In this document: positions 16,058-24,717 of the stretch, piece by piece
Layout: the number at the start of each line of letters is the position of its first letter
Numbering within the stretch: position 1 is the stretch's first letter
From: Rhodospirillales bacterium
GTDB lineage: Bacteria > Pseudomonadota > Alphaproteobacteria > Acetobacterales > Acetobacteraceae
DNA: 36,874 bases
Direction: 5' to 3'
NCBI GenBank assembly: GCA_028288785.1
Contig: JAQGHV010000067.1
Location: 1 to 36,874, forward strand
Made by a program: the position numbers and the translations under genes
The notes under the pieces: model-generated
Database searches by the model: none
Told to the model about the DNA's origin: nothing
Seen by the model: only the letters and a program-made list of their open reading frames with translations

Positions 16058-18163
16058 ATGCCTTTCGGCCTCCGTGGCCGGACCGCCTGGGGGATGATCC
16101 CAGTGGTCACGGAAGCGCCAGCGCCGGCATCTGTTTGGCGTCCCCGCCCGGGGGCCTTACTCGCCGCAACAATCATCGTGCCCTTGATCATCCTTGGCGC
16201 ATCGGCATGGGTTTCCTGGCAAGACGTCTGGAACTCCAGCGAACGCGAGTTGGCGAGTGATGCCGATGCCGTGGCTGAATACGCGTCACGGGTCATCGAA
16301 AGCCATCGGCTGACCGGTGAATTCACCAACCACCTTCTCCGCGGCCTGTCGGACGATGCGATCCGCGCGCGCGAGGCAGAGCTGCACCGCGAGTTCAACG
16401 CGCTGCTGCCCTCGCTCGCCGGCGCGCGCACGATCGCCGTGCTCGACCGTGACGCGGAAATCCTGTTTCTGGCGAATGTGTTCCCGGTTCCGTCACACAC
16501 CCGCGTGCCGGACCGCGAATGGATGCAGGCCTTGCGCTCGCGTGACGCGCCGCCCCTGCACATCAGCTCACTTGTGACCGGGCGCGTGGACCGCAACCTT
16601 TTCTTCGCGGTCAGCCTGCGCCGCACCGGAACCGGGAACGGGCTCCCCGATGGCGCATTCGACGGCGCCATCACCGTCTCGGTCGATCCGTTCCGGCTCT
16701 CCGCCGGTCTCGCCAACATCAGCGGAGGGCGTAACAGCGTCGCGTCGCTGGTCCGCGATGATGGGGAGGTCCTGGCGCGCAGCAGTGGCCTGTCCGGTCC
16801 GATCCCGCCGATACCGCAGGACAGCCCCTTGCGAGCGGCAGCCCGGGACCGCGTGGAGCGCGGCACCTACCTGGGTCGCAATACCCCCCTTTCGCCGGAG
16901 GAGGCCTCGAGCGAAGATCGGCTGACTGCCTTTCGGCGGGTCGGCGAGCTGCCGATCTACGCGACGGTCGCGCGGCCAAAGTCACTGGTCCTGTCCCGCT
17001 GGCGCGAGGTCCTCGCACCGCAACTCGTCATCGGGTTTCCCGCCTGGCTCGCCTTCATCGCCCTGGCCTGGATGCTGCGCCGGAGGCAGCGCGCCCTTGC
17101 GGCCGCCAACGCCCAGCTGGAGTACAGGGTCGAAGAACGCACCGCGGCCCTGCGCCTCGGCGAGGCGCAGCTGCGGGTCGCGCAGCTCGCGGCGCGCATC
17201 GGCACCTGGGTACTCGATCCGGACAGCGGCGAGGTCATCTGGTCCGACGAGCAATATGCGCTGTTCGGAATGAGCCCTGCACGCGATGGCACCATGACCT
17301 ATCGGCGCTTCCTCGATGAGCTGGTGCATAGGGATGATCGCGAAGGTCTCATGGCGGCAGTGGAAGCGGCCATCTCCTCCGGTGAGTTCGAAGCGGACTT
17401 CCGGATCTGGCAGAGACAGCCCGATGGCCAACGGCGCCTGCGCTGGGTCACTGGCCGCGGCCGCCGCGTGCTGGGCACCGACGGCAAGGACCGCATCTTC
17501 GGGGTCCATGTGGACATCAGCGAGCGCAAGGAGTCGGAGGAACGGCAGCAGCTGTTGATGTATGAGGTGGACCATCGCGCCAAGAATGTTCTTGCGGTGG
17601 TGCAGGCCGCGATTCGCCTGACGCCGAGGGACGATCCGGCGACCTACGCCAGCGCCATCGAGGGGCGCGTTTCGGCGTTGGCGCGGGCGCACATGATCCT
17701 CGCTGAACGCAAATGGGCCGGCGCCTGCCTGCACCAGATCATCCAGTCGGAGGTCGAGGCGCTCGACCCCGGCGGCGAGGAGCCCGACAACCCGGCTTCG
17801 CTCCCGCGCATTCTCGCTCATGGACCCGACGTCACGTTGCCACCGGCGGCGGCGCAGGCGCTGTCCATGGCGCTGCACGAGCTCGGGACTAACGCCACGA
17901 AGTATGGCGCGCTCAGCGTTGCTTCCGGGCATCTCAGCGTTGCCTGGCAGGTCGATGCCGATGCGTCCTTTCTGGAATTGCATTGGGTCGAGACCGGCGG
18001 CCCGGCGATTGAGCACGCGCCTGAGCGACGCGGCTTCGGCTCCCGCGTGATCGAAGCCACGATCCGCGATCAGCTCGGCGGCAGGATCGACCGCCAGTGG
18101 CTGGCGACGGGGCTTGCACTGGTGGTTGTGCTGCCACTCGCGGTGCCTGCACTTCGCGCATAG
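16058..18163 (+). CDS. Membrane sensor histidine kinase, HWE family
   Basis: A 701-residue kinase starting at ATG 16058, with GGAGA 7 nt upstream. There is a first membrane helix at about 32-53 and a periplasmic sensor region at about 54-310 resembling dCache/PDC domains of membrane-bound sensors. A second helix at about 320-340 precedes a coiled coil (QRALAAANAQLEYRVEER). A PAS domain of the PAS_3 type follows at about 367-490 (GTWVLDPDSGEVIWSD, GVHVDISERKE). The HWE transmitter has the phospho-acceptor His506 in EVDHRAKNVLAVVQ, N-box HELGTNATKYGAL and the family-defining W-x-E in HWVETGG. The ligand is unknown. It carries no receiver. The nearest one is the lone receiver 3.4 kb downstream on the same strand. 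Confidence 0.88.
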   Translation: MPFGLRGRTAWGMIPVVTEAPAPASVWRPRPGALLAATIIVPLIILGASAWVSWQDVWNSSERELASDADAVAEYASRVIESHRLTGEFTNHLLRGLSDDAIRAREAELHREFNALLPSLAGARTIAVLDRDAEILFLANVFPVPSHTRVPDREWMQALRSRDAPPLHISSLVTGRVDRNLFFAVSLRRTGTGNGLPDGAFDGAITVSVDPFRLSAGLANISGGRNSVASLVRDDGEVLARSSGLSGPIPPIPQDSPLRAAARDRVERGTYLGRNTPLSPEEASSEDRLTAFRRVGELPIYATVARPKSLVLSRWREVLAPQLVIGFPAWLAFIALAWMLRRRQRALAAANAQLEYRVEERTAALRLGEAQLRVAQLAARIGTWVLDPDSGEVIWSDEQYALFGMSPARDGTMTYRRFLDELVHRDDREGLMAAVEAAISSGEFEADFRIWQRQPDGQRRLRWVTGRGRRVLGTDGKDRIFGVHVDISERKESEERQQLLMYEVDHRAKNVLAVVQAAIRLTPRDDPATYASAIEGRVSALARAHMILAERKWAGACLHQIIQSEVEALDPGGEEPDNPASLPRILAHGPDVTLPPAAAQALSMALHELGTNATKYGALSVASGHLSVAWQVDADASFLELHWVETGGPAIEHAPERRGFGSRVIEATIRDQLGGRIDRQWLATGLALVVVLPLAVPALRA

Positions 18164-18400
18164 AGGCGAAACCATTGCGGCCGGCGTGCTTTACTCATTG
18201 AGCAATAAGCCCATCTATGCTGGGAGATGTGGCCGACTTGGCGTCGTACGCACCGCGGACACCCAGCTTCAGGGCAACTAGGTAATGGCGTCTGCCGGAG
18301 CCTCCTACCTGGACAACCCTTGATATCATCCGGTGTTAAGTTGAGGCCGACACGAACTATTTTCAGCCTTCACTCACAAGAATTCCCGCTCGGAGGCAAT

Positions 18401-21400
18401 GTGCCAGCAGACTCTTCCGCCTTTGACGTTACGCCGCCGGGTTCATTTCCCATTGTTGGCGTTGGCGCCTCGGCTGGTGGCATCGAGGCGCTGGAGGGCT
18501 TTTTCCGGGGTATGCCCGATCTTCCGGGCTTGGCGGTCGTTGTCGTGACGCACCTCAACCCGACGCGGGAAAGCGTCCTTCCCGAGATCCTGCGCCGCTT
18601 CACGTCCATGCCCGTGATCCGCGCAGAGGAGGGCCTGGAGGTCCGGCGCGATCACGTCTACGTCAATGTTCCGAACATGATTCTCGGCATCAAGGAGCGC
18701 CGCTTGTGCGTTGGGCCCGAAGCCGAGGCCCGCAACCACAAGCCGATCGACGTCTTCCTGAGCGCGCTCGCGCTCAATCTTGGGGAACTCTCGGCGGGGG
18801 TGATCCTGTCGGGTGGCGACGGTGACGGCACGCTCGGGATCAAGGCCATCAAGGAACGTGGCGGCCTGACCATGGCACAGATTGCCGACGGCTACGGTCC
18901 CCAGCACCCGAGCATGCCGGACAGCGCGATCGGCACCGGCCTCGTGGATTTCGCGATCACGGCGGAGGAGATGGGGCAGAAGCTGGCCGAATTCGCAGCC
19001 GATACGGTCAGCATCGAGGCATCGGTGGCCCGGACTGCGAACAGTCCGTCAGACGTGCCAGTCGAACATTCCATGCCGGCGATCTACGCCATCCTGCGTG
19101 ACCAGATCGGCCATGATTTCAGCGGCTACAAGACCAAGACCTTCGTGCGTCGCGTGAGGCGCCGCATGGATGTGGCCGGCCTGTCTTCGATCGAAGCCTA
19201 TATCGAACGCCTCGAGCAGCAGCCGGTCGAAGTCGCCGCACTGTTCCGTGACCTCCTCATCAACGTCACGAGCTTCTTCCGCGACGCCGAGGCGTTCAGG
19301 AGCCTGGCCGAACTGGTCATCCCAAAGCTGTTCGAGAATCGCGGCGCCGATGACAGCGTGCGTATCTGGGTGCCCGGCTGCGCGACCGGCGAGGAGGTGT
19401 TCTCCATCGGCATCCTGCTGCGCGAGCATATGGACACGCTGAGCGTGGTTCCACGCGTGCAGATCTTCGCCACCGACATCGATGAGAAATCATTGACGAT
19501 CGCGCGTGCCGCGCGCTACCCGGTCGCCCTGCTCGATGGCGTTACCCAGGAGCGTCTCGATCGCTTCTTCGTTCCCGATGGCGGCAGCTTCGTTATCGCC
19601 AAGGAGGTGCGCGAGATGTGCATCTTCTCGCCGCACAACATCATCTCCGACCCGCCCTTCTCGCGCATCGACCTGATCTCCTGCCGCAACCTGCTGATCT
19701 ATTTCGGGCCCCAGGTGCAGAACCAGGTGATCCCGACCTTCCACTACGCTTTGCACCCCGGCGGCCGGCTGTTCCTCGGCTCGGCGGAGAACGTCAGCCA
19801 GTACGATGATCTGTTCATCGCGATCGACAGCCGCCATCGTATCTTCCGCCGGCGATCCGACCGCACCGCGACTGTCCGCATGCCGATGACGTTAGCGCCG
19901 ATGCGTCACGGCGTACTTGCCGATACCGGCACTCGCCGACCGCTGGCGGCCAAGCTTGCGCTGCGGGAAGCCGTGGACGAGCAGCTGCTGGAACGCTTCA
20001 TGCCGCCCCACGTCGTCGCCAACCGCGAGGGCGACGTGCTGTTCTTCTCGGGCCACACCGGCAAGTACCTGGAAGCGCCGCCCGGAGTTCCCACGCGGCA
20101 CCTGTTCACGATGGCACGCAAGACGCTGCGCCTCGACCTTCGCAGCATCTTCACCGAGGCGGTGGAAAGTGGCCGTTCAGTGATGCGCGATGGCATCGCC
20201 GTGGAGAGCGAAGATGGCCAGGTCCAAATTGTCTCGGTCACCGTCGAGCCGTTGAACCAGACGCGGATGCCCTCCGAAAACGCCGAGCCATTGTACCTGG
20301 TGCTCTTCCATGACCGCGGGCGGCCGCTGAGCCAGGAGGAGGCGCAGAGCCGGGCCAGCGCAGCGCATGACGGCACTGCCGTGCATTTCGAACGCGAACT
20401 GCGCGAAACGCGCGACAGACTGCAATCCCTCATCGAGGAATACGAGACCGCACTCGAGGAACTGAAATCAGCCAATGAGGAGCTGGTCTCGGTCAATGAG
20501 GAGATGCAGTCCAGCAATGAGGAACTGGAGGCCTCGCAGGAGGAGCTGCAATCGGTCAATGAGGAACTCCATACGGTGAATGCCGAGCTGCACGACAAGG
20601 TCGATGCACTCGACCGCGCCAATGCCGACTTGACCAACCTGTTCGACATCACCGACGTGGCGACCGTGTTCCTCGACCGGAACCTCGCTATCCGCAGCTT
20701 CACGCCGGCGGTGGGCAAGGTCTTCAACATCCTGCCGACCGATCGCGGACGGCCGATCACCGACCTCGCGATCAACCTGAACCTCGCCAATCTGACCGCC
20801 GACATCGAGCAAGTCTTTGCCGGGCGCGGCGCAACGGAAATACGGGCGGACCAGGAGGACAAGAAGCTGTGCTTCCTGGTCCGCATCTCTCCCTATTACG
20901 ACCATGACAGGGAGATCGAGGGGGTGGTGATCACCTTCATCGACATCACGACGCTCACCCGCGCCGAGGCGCGGCAGAAGCTGCTCATCGCGGAGCTGCA
21001 GCATCGCACGCGCAACCTGCTGGCGATCGTGCAGTCGATCGCGCGCCAGACGCTCGGCAAGGGTGGCCTGCTGGTCGATTTCAGCGCGCGGCTGGAGGCG
21101 CTCGGGCGCGTACAGAACCTGATGGGCGGCGAGGCCCAGAGCCAAATCGGCATGCGCAAGGTGATCCATATGGCGTTGCACGCCGTGGCACCCGGGCATG
21201 AGGGGAAGACGATGATCTCCGGGCCGCAGGTTTCGCTGCCTTTCCAACAGATGCAGACCTTCGCCCTCGTGCTGCACGAGCTGGCCACCAACGCGGTGAA
21301 GCATGGCGCGCTACGCCCAGGCCCGGGCCGGCTGGCGATCTCGTGGGTGGTCAGGGACGAACATGCCGCTCGGTCGGTGACGTTTCATTGGCGCGAGACC

Positions 21401-21592
21401 GACATAGTTGGACTGCAACCGCCGACACATCGCGGGTTTGGGATGGAACTTGTGGAGCGTGCCAGCAGTTTTACCCTCGATACCCAGGCCAAGCTAGAAT
21501 TCGGTGCCTCAAGCATCGACTGCACGATTGAGATTAAACTTCCGAATGAACAGGAGGACACCGTCATGGCGGACGCTGCGGTACCCGCATGA
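18401..21592 (+). CDS. CheB-CheR-PAS-HWE kinase fusion
   Basis: A 1063-residue cytoplasmic protein from GTG 18401, preceded by GGAGG; upstream in-frame starts lack a ribosome site. Domains in order: a CheB methylesterase (about 16-200) with catalytic Ser24 (GASAGG), His51 (THLN) and the Asp of SGGDGDGT (137-144). Then a CheR methyltransferase (about 225-485) with WVPGCATGEEVFSIG, FATDIDEKSL and ISCRNLLIYF. Then a linker, a long repetitive coiled coil (about 665-745, NEEL-type repeats), a PAS domain (about 745-855) and an HWE transmitter with His868 in ELQHRTRN, N-box HELATNAVKHGAL and W-x-E in HWRET. Such fusions are known in alphaproteobacteria but their substrates are mostly undefined. It overlaps the receiver gene by ATGA. 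Confidence 0.9.
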   Translation: MPADSSAFDVTPPGSFPIVGVGASAGGIEALEGFFRGMPDLPGLAVVVVTHLNPTRESVLPEILRRFTSMPVIRAEEGLEVRRDHVYVNVPNMILGIKERRLCVGPEAEARNHKPIDVFLSALALNLGELSAGVILSGGDGDGTLGIKAIKERGGLTMAQIADGYGPQHPSMPDSAIGTGLVDFAITAEEMGQKLAEFAADTVSIEASVARTANSPSDVPVEHSMPAIYAILRDQIGHDFSGYKTKTFVRRVRRRMDVAGLSSIEAYIERLEQQPVEVAALFRDLLINVTSFFRDAEAFRSLAELVIPKLFENRGADDSVRIWVPGCATGEEVFSIGILLREHMDTLSVVPRVQIFATDIDEKSLTIARAARYPVALLDGVTQERLDRFFVPDGGSFVIAKEVREMCIFSPHNIISDPPFSRIDLISCRNLLIYFGPQVQNQVIPTFHYALHPGGRLFLGSAENVSQYDDLFIAIDSRHRIFRRRSDRTATVRMPMTLAPMRHGVLADTGTRRPLAAKLALREAVDEQLLERFMPPHVVANREGDVLFFSGHTGKYLEAPPGVPTRHLFTMARKTLRLDLRSIFTEAVESGRSVMRDGIAVESEDGQVQIVSVTVEPLNQTRMPSENAEPLYLVLFHDRGRPLSQEEAQSRASAAHDGTAVHFERELRETRDRLQSLIEEYETALEELKSANEELVSVNEEMQSSNEELEASQEELQSVNEELHTVNAELHDKVDALDRANADLTNLFDITDVATVFLDRNLAIRSFTPAVGKVFNILPTDRGRPITDLAINLNLANLTADIEQVFAGRGATEIRADQEDKKLCFLVRISPYYDHDREIEGVVITFIDITTLTRAEARQKLLIAELQHRTRNLLAIVQSIARQTLGKGGLLVDFSARLEALGRVQNLMGGEAQSQIGMRKVIHMALHAVAPGHEGKTMISGPQVSLPFQQMQTFALVLHELATNAVKHGALRPGPGRLAISWVVRDEHAARSVTFHWRETDIVGLQPPTHRGFGMELVERASSFTLDTQAKLEFGASSIDCTIEIKLPNEQEDTVMADAAVPA

Positions 21593-21954
21593 GTGACCGG
21601 TCCGAACTCGCTGGCCTCCGGATCCTCCTCGTAGAGGATGATTTCTTCATCGCGATGGACATGTCGGAACTGCTGCAAAGCCACGGTGCCGAAGTGCTCG
21701 GGCCGATTGGCAAGGTCGATCAGGCGGTCGCCTTCATCGACGAGAACGCTGGTCGATTTGACGCCGTCGTGCTGGACATGAACCTGCACGGGCTGAAGAC
21801 CTACCCGGTTGCCGATGCGCTGATCCTGCATGGCGTGCCGTTTGTCTTCACGACCGGATATAGCGCGGATGCGGTGGATGTGGCTTACCGGGGCCACCCC
21901 CGGTGCGAAAAGCCGGTGAACACCAAGGCTTTGCTGCACGCGCTCACGCGGTAA
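21589..21954 (+). CDS. Single-domain response regulator
   Basis: A 121-residue stand-alone receiver with no output domain. The acidic pocket is Glu16-Asp17-Asp18 in LLVEDDFF, phospho-acceptor Asp63 is in VVLDMNL, the switch Thr89 is in FTTGYS and Lys108 is in CEKPV. The family pattern VLDMNL...FTTGY resembles receivers often paired with HWE kinases. Its start overlaps the fusion-kinase stop (ATGA), so the fusion protein is its likely phospho-donor. It probably acts by protein contact or as a phosphate sink. It converges on rplT across a strong hairpin. Confidence 0.92.
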   Translation: MSDRSELAGLRILLVEDDFFIAMDMSELLQSHGAEVLGPIGKVDQAVAFIDENAGRFDAVVLDMNLHGLKTYPVADALILHGVPFVFTTGYSADAVDVAYRGHPRCEKPVNTKALLHALTR

Positions 21955-21962
21955 GTGTCACG

Positions 21963-21991
21963 GCCTCCCGGCCCTCATGGGGCCAGGAGGC
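21963..21991. terminator. Strong hairpin between receiver and rplT
   Basis: GCCTCCCGGCCC (21963-21974) pairs with GGGCCAGGAGGC (21980-21991) over 12 positions with one C-A mismatch, around a TCATG loop. It has no T-run. Its position between two convergent stops suggests a bidirectional transcript end. Confidence 0.55.
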
Positions 21992-22002
21992 GTGTAGAAA
22001 GT

Positions 22003-22365
22003 TCAGGCGGCGGGACGAGCGTCCCGGACCTGGGCGATCAGCGCCTTGAAGCCGGCGGGATCGTCATAGGCGATGGCCGCCATGACCTTGCGATCCATCT
22101 CGATCCCCGCGGCCTTCACGGCGGCGATGAACCGCGAATAGGTCAGGCCTTCCTCGCGGACGGCAGCGTTGATGCGCTGGATCCAGAGGGCACGGAACGC
22201 GCGCTTCTTGTTGCGCCGGTCGCGATAGGCGTACTGGAGCGCCTTCTCGACGCGTTCGAGCGCGGGACGGTAGGCGTTCTTGGAACGCCCCACATAGCCC
22301 TTCGCGAGGCGGATGATCTTCTTGTGGCGGGCGTGCTTGGTTACGCCGCGTTTGACACGAGCCAT
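22003..22365 (-). CDS. rplT: 50S ribosomal protein L20
   Basis: A 120-residue L20 with the normal sequence from [17 protein letters not shown], followed by the long basic helix and the C-terminal globular part ([21 protein letters not shown]). L20 binds 23S rRNA early in 50S assembly. It lies 12 nt downstream of rpmI, as expected. Its usual downstream partner pheS is not adjacent; the convergent receiver gene is there instead. L20 represses its own operon translationally in some bacteria, but I did not identify such a structure here. Confidence 0.98.
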   Translation of the reverse strand: MARVKRGVTKHARHKKIIRLAKGYVGRSKNAYRPALERVEKALQYAYRDRRNKKRAFRALWIQRINAAVREEGLTYSRFIAAVKAAGIEMDRKVMAAIAYDDPAGFKALIAQVRDARPAA

Positions 22366-22377
22366 GCTTTTTCTTCC

Positions 22378-22584
22378 TTACCGCGGGCTGCCGTAGGGCA
22401 TCCATTGCATGACCGTGAGGCCATCCTGATGGCGCAGGACCTGGCTACCGCGGTTCTGGCGCTTCATCTTGTTGGTCTTGGCGGTGAGCTGGTGGCGCTT
22501 GTTGCCCGAACCGGCCAGGACCTTGCCTGTCGCGGTGAGGCGGAAGCGCTTCTTCACGCTGCTCTTGGTCTTCATCTTGGACAT
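22378..22584 (-). CDS. rpmI: 50S ribosomal protein L35
   Basis: A 68-residue basic protein, [20 protein letters not shown]..., matching L35 throughout. ATG 22584 is preceded by AGGAGGG. The longer open frame upstream (42 extra codons) is Pro/Arg-rich shadow sequence. It forms a two-gene ribosomal unit with rplT. infC, which often precedes rpmI, is not here: a methyltransferase gene occupies that place. Confidence 0.96.
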   Translation of the reverse strand: MSKMKTKSSVKKRFRLTATGKVLAGSGNKRHQLTAKTNKMKRQNRGSQVLRHQDGLTVMQWMPYGSPR

Positions 22585-22681
22585 TTGGCCCTCCTGTGCG
22601 GGGTGCAGGGGCTGATCCGCGGGGTGCGGAGGCCTCCGTTCCGGCCGGGCATGTCCGAGAGGCCACGGCGCGGGAGCGCGG

Positions 22682-22710
22682 GGTTTAGCGGCGGCAGCCC
22701 TTTGGCGCAA
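22682..22710 (-). promoter_or_regulatory. Promoter-like sequence for rpmI-rplT
   Basis: On the minus strand TTGCGC (22710-22705) and TAAACC (22687-22682) are 17 nt apart, about 100 nt before the rpmI ATG. This gives a leader of roughly 90 nt that could hold a control structure. Consensus match is partial. Confidence 0.35.
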
Positions 22711-22720
22711 GTAGGCCGCC

Positions 22721-23419
22721 TCAGCTCAGGATGCGGACCGCGGCCTGTTCGTAGCTTGGCACCAGCCCGATCCATTCATAGGCGCGGTGCGTGGAGGCGA
22801 TGAATTCGGCGAAGGCCTTGTGCTCATGCTGCTGCCAGCCCGGATAGTTCAGGTACTCGTCGAAGGCGATGATGGTGCCGGGCCGAAGCCGCGCGCCGAG
22901 CTGCGCGAGGATGGTCTGGGTGGAGCTGTAGAGGTCACAATCGACGTGCAGGAACGCGATGGGCCCGGGATGCGCGTCGAGGAAGCCGGGCAGCGTGCGG
23001 TCGAACCAGCCGGGGTGCAGGGTCACGTTCTCAGGCACGCGCGGCAGCACATCGAGCGCGAAGGTGCCGGCGTCGAAGCCTTTCCGCCAGAACTCGGGCA
23101 GGCCGGAGAAGCTGTCGAAGCCGTGGGCTTGGCTAGTCGGCCGCGCGTTGGCGATGCGGCTTATCGAGTGCCCGGAATACACCCCGAATTCGAGAATGAG
23201 GCCGTCTCCCGGCGCCTGCGCGACCATGGCATCGAGGAAGCTGTCGGCGTTTGGGAACCGCGGCGCACGGGGGAGGTGCTTCGCCACGAATTCAGCCGAG
23301 GTGATACCTGCCGCGAGAGAGGCGAGGCGGTCGATATCATAGTGCTCATACACCCCTCGCCCCAGGGCGCCCTCAAGAATCACCCGCTCGGCAATCGCCG
23401 CAACGCAATCCTCATCCAT
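22721..23419 (-). CDS. TylF-like class I methyltransferase
   Basis: A 232-residue protein from ATG 23419 ([13 protein letters not shown]), preceded by GGGAGT. The longer open frame includes the upstream terminator and is excluded. It has the SAM loop [11 protein letters not shown], the strand/metal segment [11 protein letters not shown] (Asp-x-Asp as in metal-dependent TylF/macrocin O-methyltransferase relatives) and [12 protein letters not shown]. Family members methylate sugar or polyketide hydroxyls or are of unknown substrate. It stands alone between a terminator and the rpmI leader, so it is probably its own transcript. Confidence 0.82.
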   Translation of the reverse strand: MDEDCVAAIAERVILEGALGRGVYEHYDIDRLASLAAGITSAEFVAKHLPRAPRFPNADSFLDAMVAQAPGDGLILEFGVYSGHSISRIANARPTSQAHGFDSFSGLPEFWRKGFDAGTFALDVLPRVPENVTLHPGWFDRTLPGFLDAHPGPIAFLHVDCDLYSSTQTILAQLGARLRPGTIIAFDEYLNYPGWQQHEHKAFAEFIASTHRAYEWIGLVPSYEQAAVRILS

Positions 23420-23450
23420 CAGAGGTACTCCCGCGCCACCAGCGCCGATT

Positions 23451-23496
23451 GGCAAAAACAAAAGAATGGGGCCCGGGGAAATTCCTTTCCCCGGCC
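23451..23496 (-). terminator. Rho-independent terminator of pur operon
   Basis: Reading the minus strand after the purQ stop, GGCCGGGGAAA (23496-23486) pairs with TTTCCCC-C-GGCC (23481-23470, one bulged C) around a GGAA loop. It is followed by CCATTCTTTTGTTTTTG, a clear T-rich tail. The same element in opposite orientation occurs at 28208-28250. Confidence 0.8.
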
Positions 23497-23504
23497 TTGC
23501 CTTC

Positions 23505-24191
23505 TCACGCCGCCGCCAGGCTCTCGAACATCGGCAGCCCATCGATCCCACCCATCATCGGATCTACCAGGTCTTCCGGGTGCGGCATCAGCCCACAGAT
23601 GCGCAGATCGGGCGAGAAGATGCCGGCGATGTTGCGCGCGCTGCCGTTGCGGTTAGCGGCCTCAGTCGCCTGGGCGTGTTCATCCACGTAGCGGAACGCC
23701 ACCAGGTTCTCGCCTTCCAACCTGTCGAGCGTGGCGTCATCGGCGAAGTAGTTGCCGTCGCCATGGGCCATCGGCGCGCGGAAGGTGGCGCCCTGCTGCC
23801 AGTGGCTGGTGAAGGCGGTGTTGGCGCGCTCGACGCGGAGCGTGCACTCCATGGACAGGAAGCGCAGCGTCGCGTTCTTCAGCAGCCCGCCTGGCAGCAG
23901 CCCCGCCTCGATGAGGATCTGGAAGCCGTTGCAGACGCCCAGCACAAGGCCGCCGCGGGCGGCGTGGGCGCGGACGGCCGCCATGATCGGCGAGTGTGCC
24001 GCCATCGCGCCGGAGCGGAGGTAGTCGCCATAGGAAAACCCGCCCGGCAGGACCACCAGGTCGGTGCCGGCGGGCAACTCGGTTTCCCGGTGGAACACCA
24101 TCGCCGGCTTGCGGCCGGAGGCGCGCTCGAGCGCGATCGCAATGTCGCGCTCGCGGTTGGTGCCGGGGAACAGGATGATCGCAGCGTGCAT
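23505..24191 (-). CDS. purQ: Phosphoribosylformylglycinamidine synthase, glutaminase subunit
   Basis: A 228-residue class I glutamine amidotransferase. It supplies ammonia to PurL in the fourth step of purine synthesis, in complex with PurS. The nucleophile is Cys87 in GVCNGFQ, and the His204/Glu206 pair is in MPHPEDL. ATG 24191 is chosen because AAGGAGGG lies 9 nt upstream; the GTG at 24200 would overlap that site. The Shine-Dalgarno sequence falls in the last codons of the small membrane gene, which stops 5 nt before, so purQ is likely coupled to it. purL does not follow; a terminator does. Confidence 0.96.
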   Translation of the reverse strand: MHAAIILFPGTNRERDIAIALERASGRKPAMVFHRETELPAGTDLVVLPGGFSYGDYLRSGAMAAHSPIMAAVRAHAARGGLVLGVCNGFQILIEAGLLPGGLLKNATLRFLSMECTLRVERANTAFTSHWQQGATFRAPMAHGDGNYFADDATLDRLEGENLVAFRYVDEHAQATEAANRNGSARNIAGIFSPDLRICGLMPHPEDLVDPMMGGIDGLPMFESLAAA

Positions 24192-24196
24192 GGATC

Positions 24197-24433
24197 TCAC
24201 CCTCCTTGGAGGACACGCAGCCAGTGCAGGCCGCCGAAGATGATGATGGTGGTGAGGGCTGCGAGTGCCGCGGCGGTGACGTAGCGGTTGGCCTTCGCCT
24301 TGAAGCCTGCGACCAGACCAAGGCGGCGCGGCTTTACGGCGGCGACATGCGCCACGCGCTCCTCGCGCCAGCGCAGGCCGATGGCGATGAGCACGGTGAG
24401 CCCGATCATCACGATGAGGCTGAGCTTCATCAT
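24197..24433 (-). CDS. Small two-helix membrane protein between purS and purQ
   Basis: A 78-residue protein of unknown function. Two hydrophobic segments are evident: about 3-20 ([18 protein letters not shown]) and about 52-70 ([17 protein letters not shown]). They are joined by a basic stretch rich in Arg/Lys and aromatics ([17 protein letters not shown]), consistent with a hairpin with a cytoplasmic loop. It starts 4 nt after the purS stop and ends 5 nt before the purQ ATG, with the purQ ribosome site inside its last codons. This coupling argues for a real gene. A second ATG (24430) is possible. Purine enzymes are cytosolic, so a membrane protein here is unexpected. Confidence 0.7.
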   Translation of the reverse strand: MMKLSLIVMIGLTVLIAIGLRWREERVAHVAAVKPRRLGLVAGFKAKANRYVTAAALAALTTIIIFGGLHWLRVLQGG

Positions 24434-24437
24434 GGCG

Positions 24438-24677
24438 TCAGGCCGGCTCCACCGTGAAGCTCTCGATGACCGTGTTCGCGAGGAGCTTCTGGGCCATCTC
24501 GCGCGCGGCGGCTTCGGCCTTCACGGGGTCGGTCTCGGCCAGATCGAGCATGATGGTCTTGCCGGCACGGACGTCGTTGACGCCGCTGAAGCCGAGCGCG
24601 GCCAGGGCCTGCGCGATTGCCTTGCCCTGGGGGTCGAGCACGCCGGGCTTGGGCAGGATGGTCACGCGAAGCTTCAT
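24438..24677 (-). CDS. purS: Phosphoribosylformylglycinamidine synthase subunit PurS
   Basis: A 79-residue PurS, MKLRVTILPKPGVLDPQG..., with the conserved VNDVRAGKTIMLDL and a C-terminal LLANTVIESFTVE. PurS bridges PurQ and the small type of PurL and is found in bacteria with the three-part enzyme. It lies 40 nt after purC and 4 nt before the small membrane gene. Confidence 0.96.
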   Translation of the reverse strand: MKLRVTILPKPGVLDPQGKAIAQALAALGFSGVNDVRAGKTIMLDLAETDPVKAEAAAREMAQKLLANTVIESFTVEPA

Positions 24678-24717
24678 GGTGCGGGTGCCTGGTCGTGGAT
24701 TGTGGCGGGCAAAGGGG

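Noticed and set aside
16982-18175. 397-codon minus-strand ORF opposite the HWE kinase
   Set aside because: The plus frame has PAS and HWE motifs. The minus frame is a shadow.
18227-18400. Longer N-terminus for the CheB-CheR fusion
   Set aside because: It has no ribosome site and no domain content. GTG 18401 has GGAGG and places the CheB GASAGG motif at the usual distance.
20467-20600. Repetitive NEEL-coding DNA as a tandem repeat
   Set aside because: It is the coding sequence of a known coiled coil between CheR and PAS and needs no separate repeat annotation.
22585-22720. L20-type translational control leader
   Set aside because: The leader is about 90-136 nt and GC-rich with several weak stems. 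I could not match a known L20-binding structure, so I did not annotate one.
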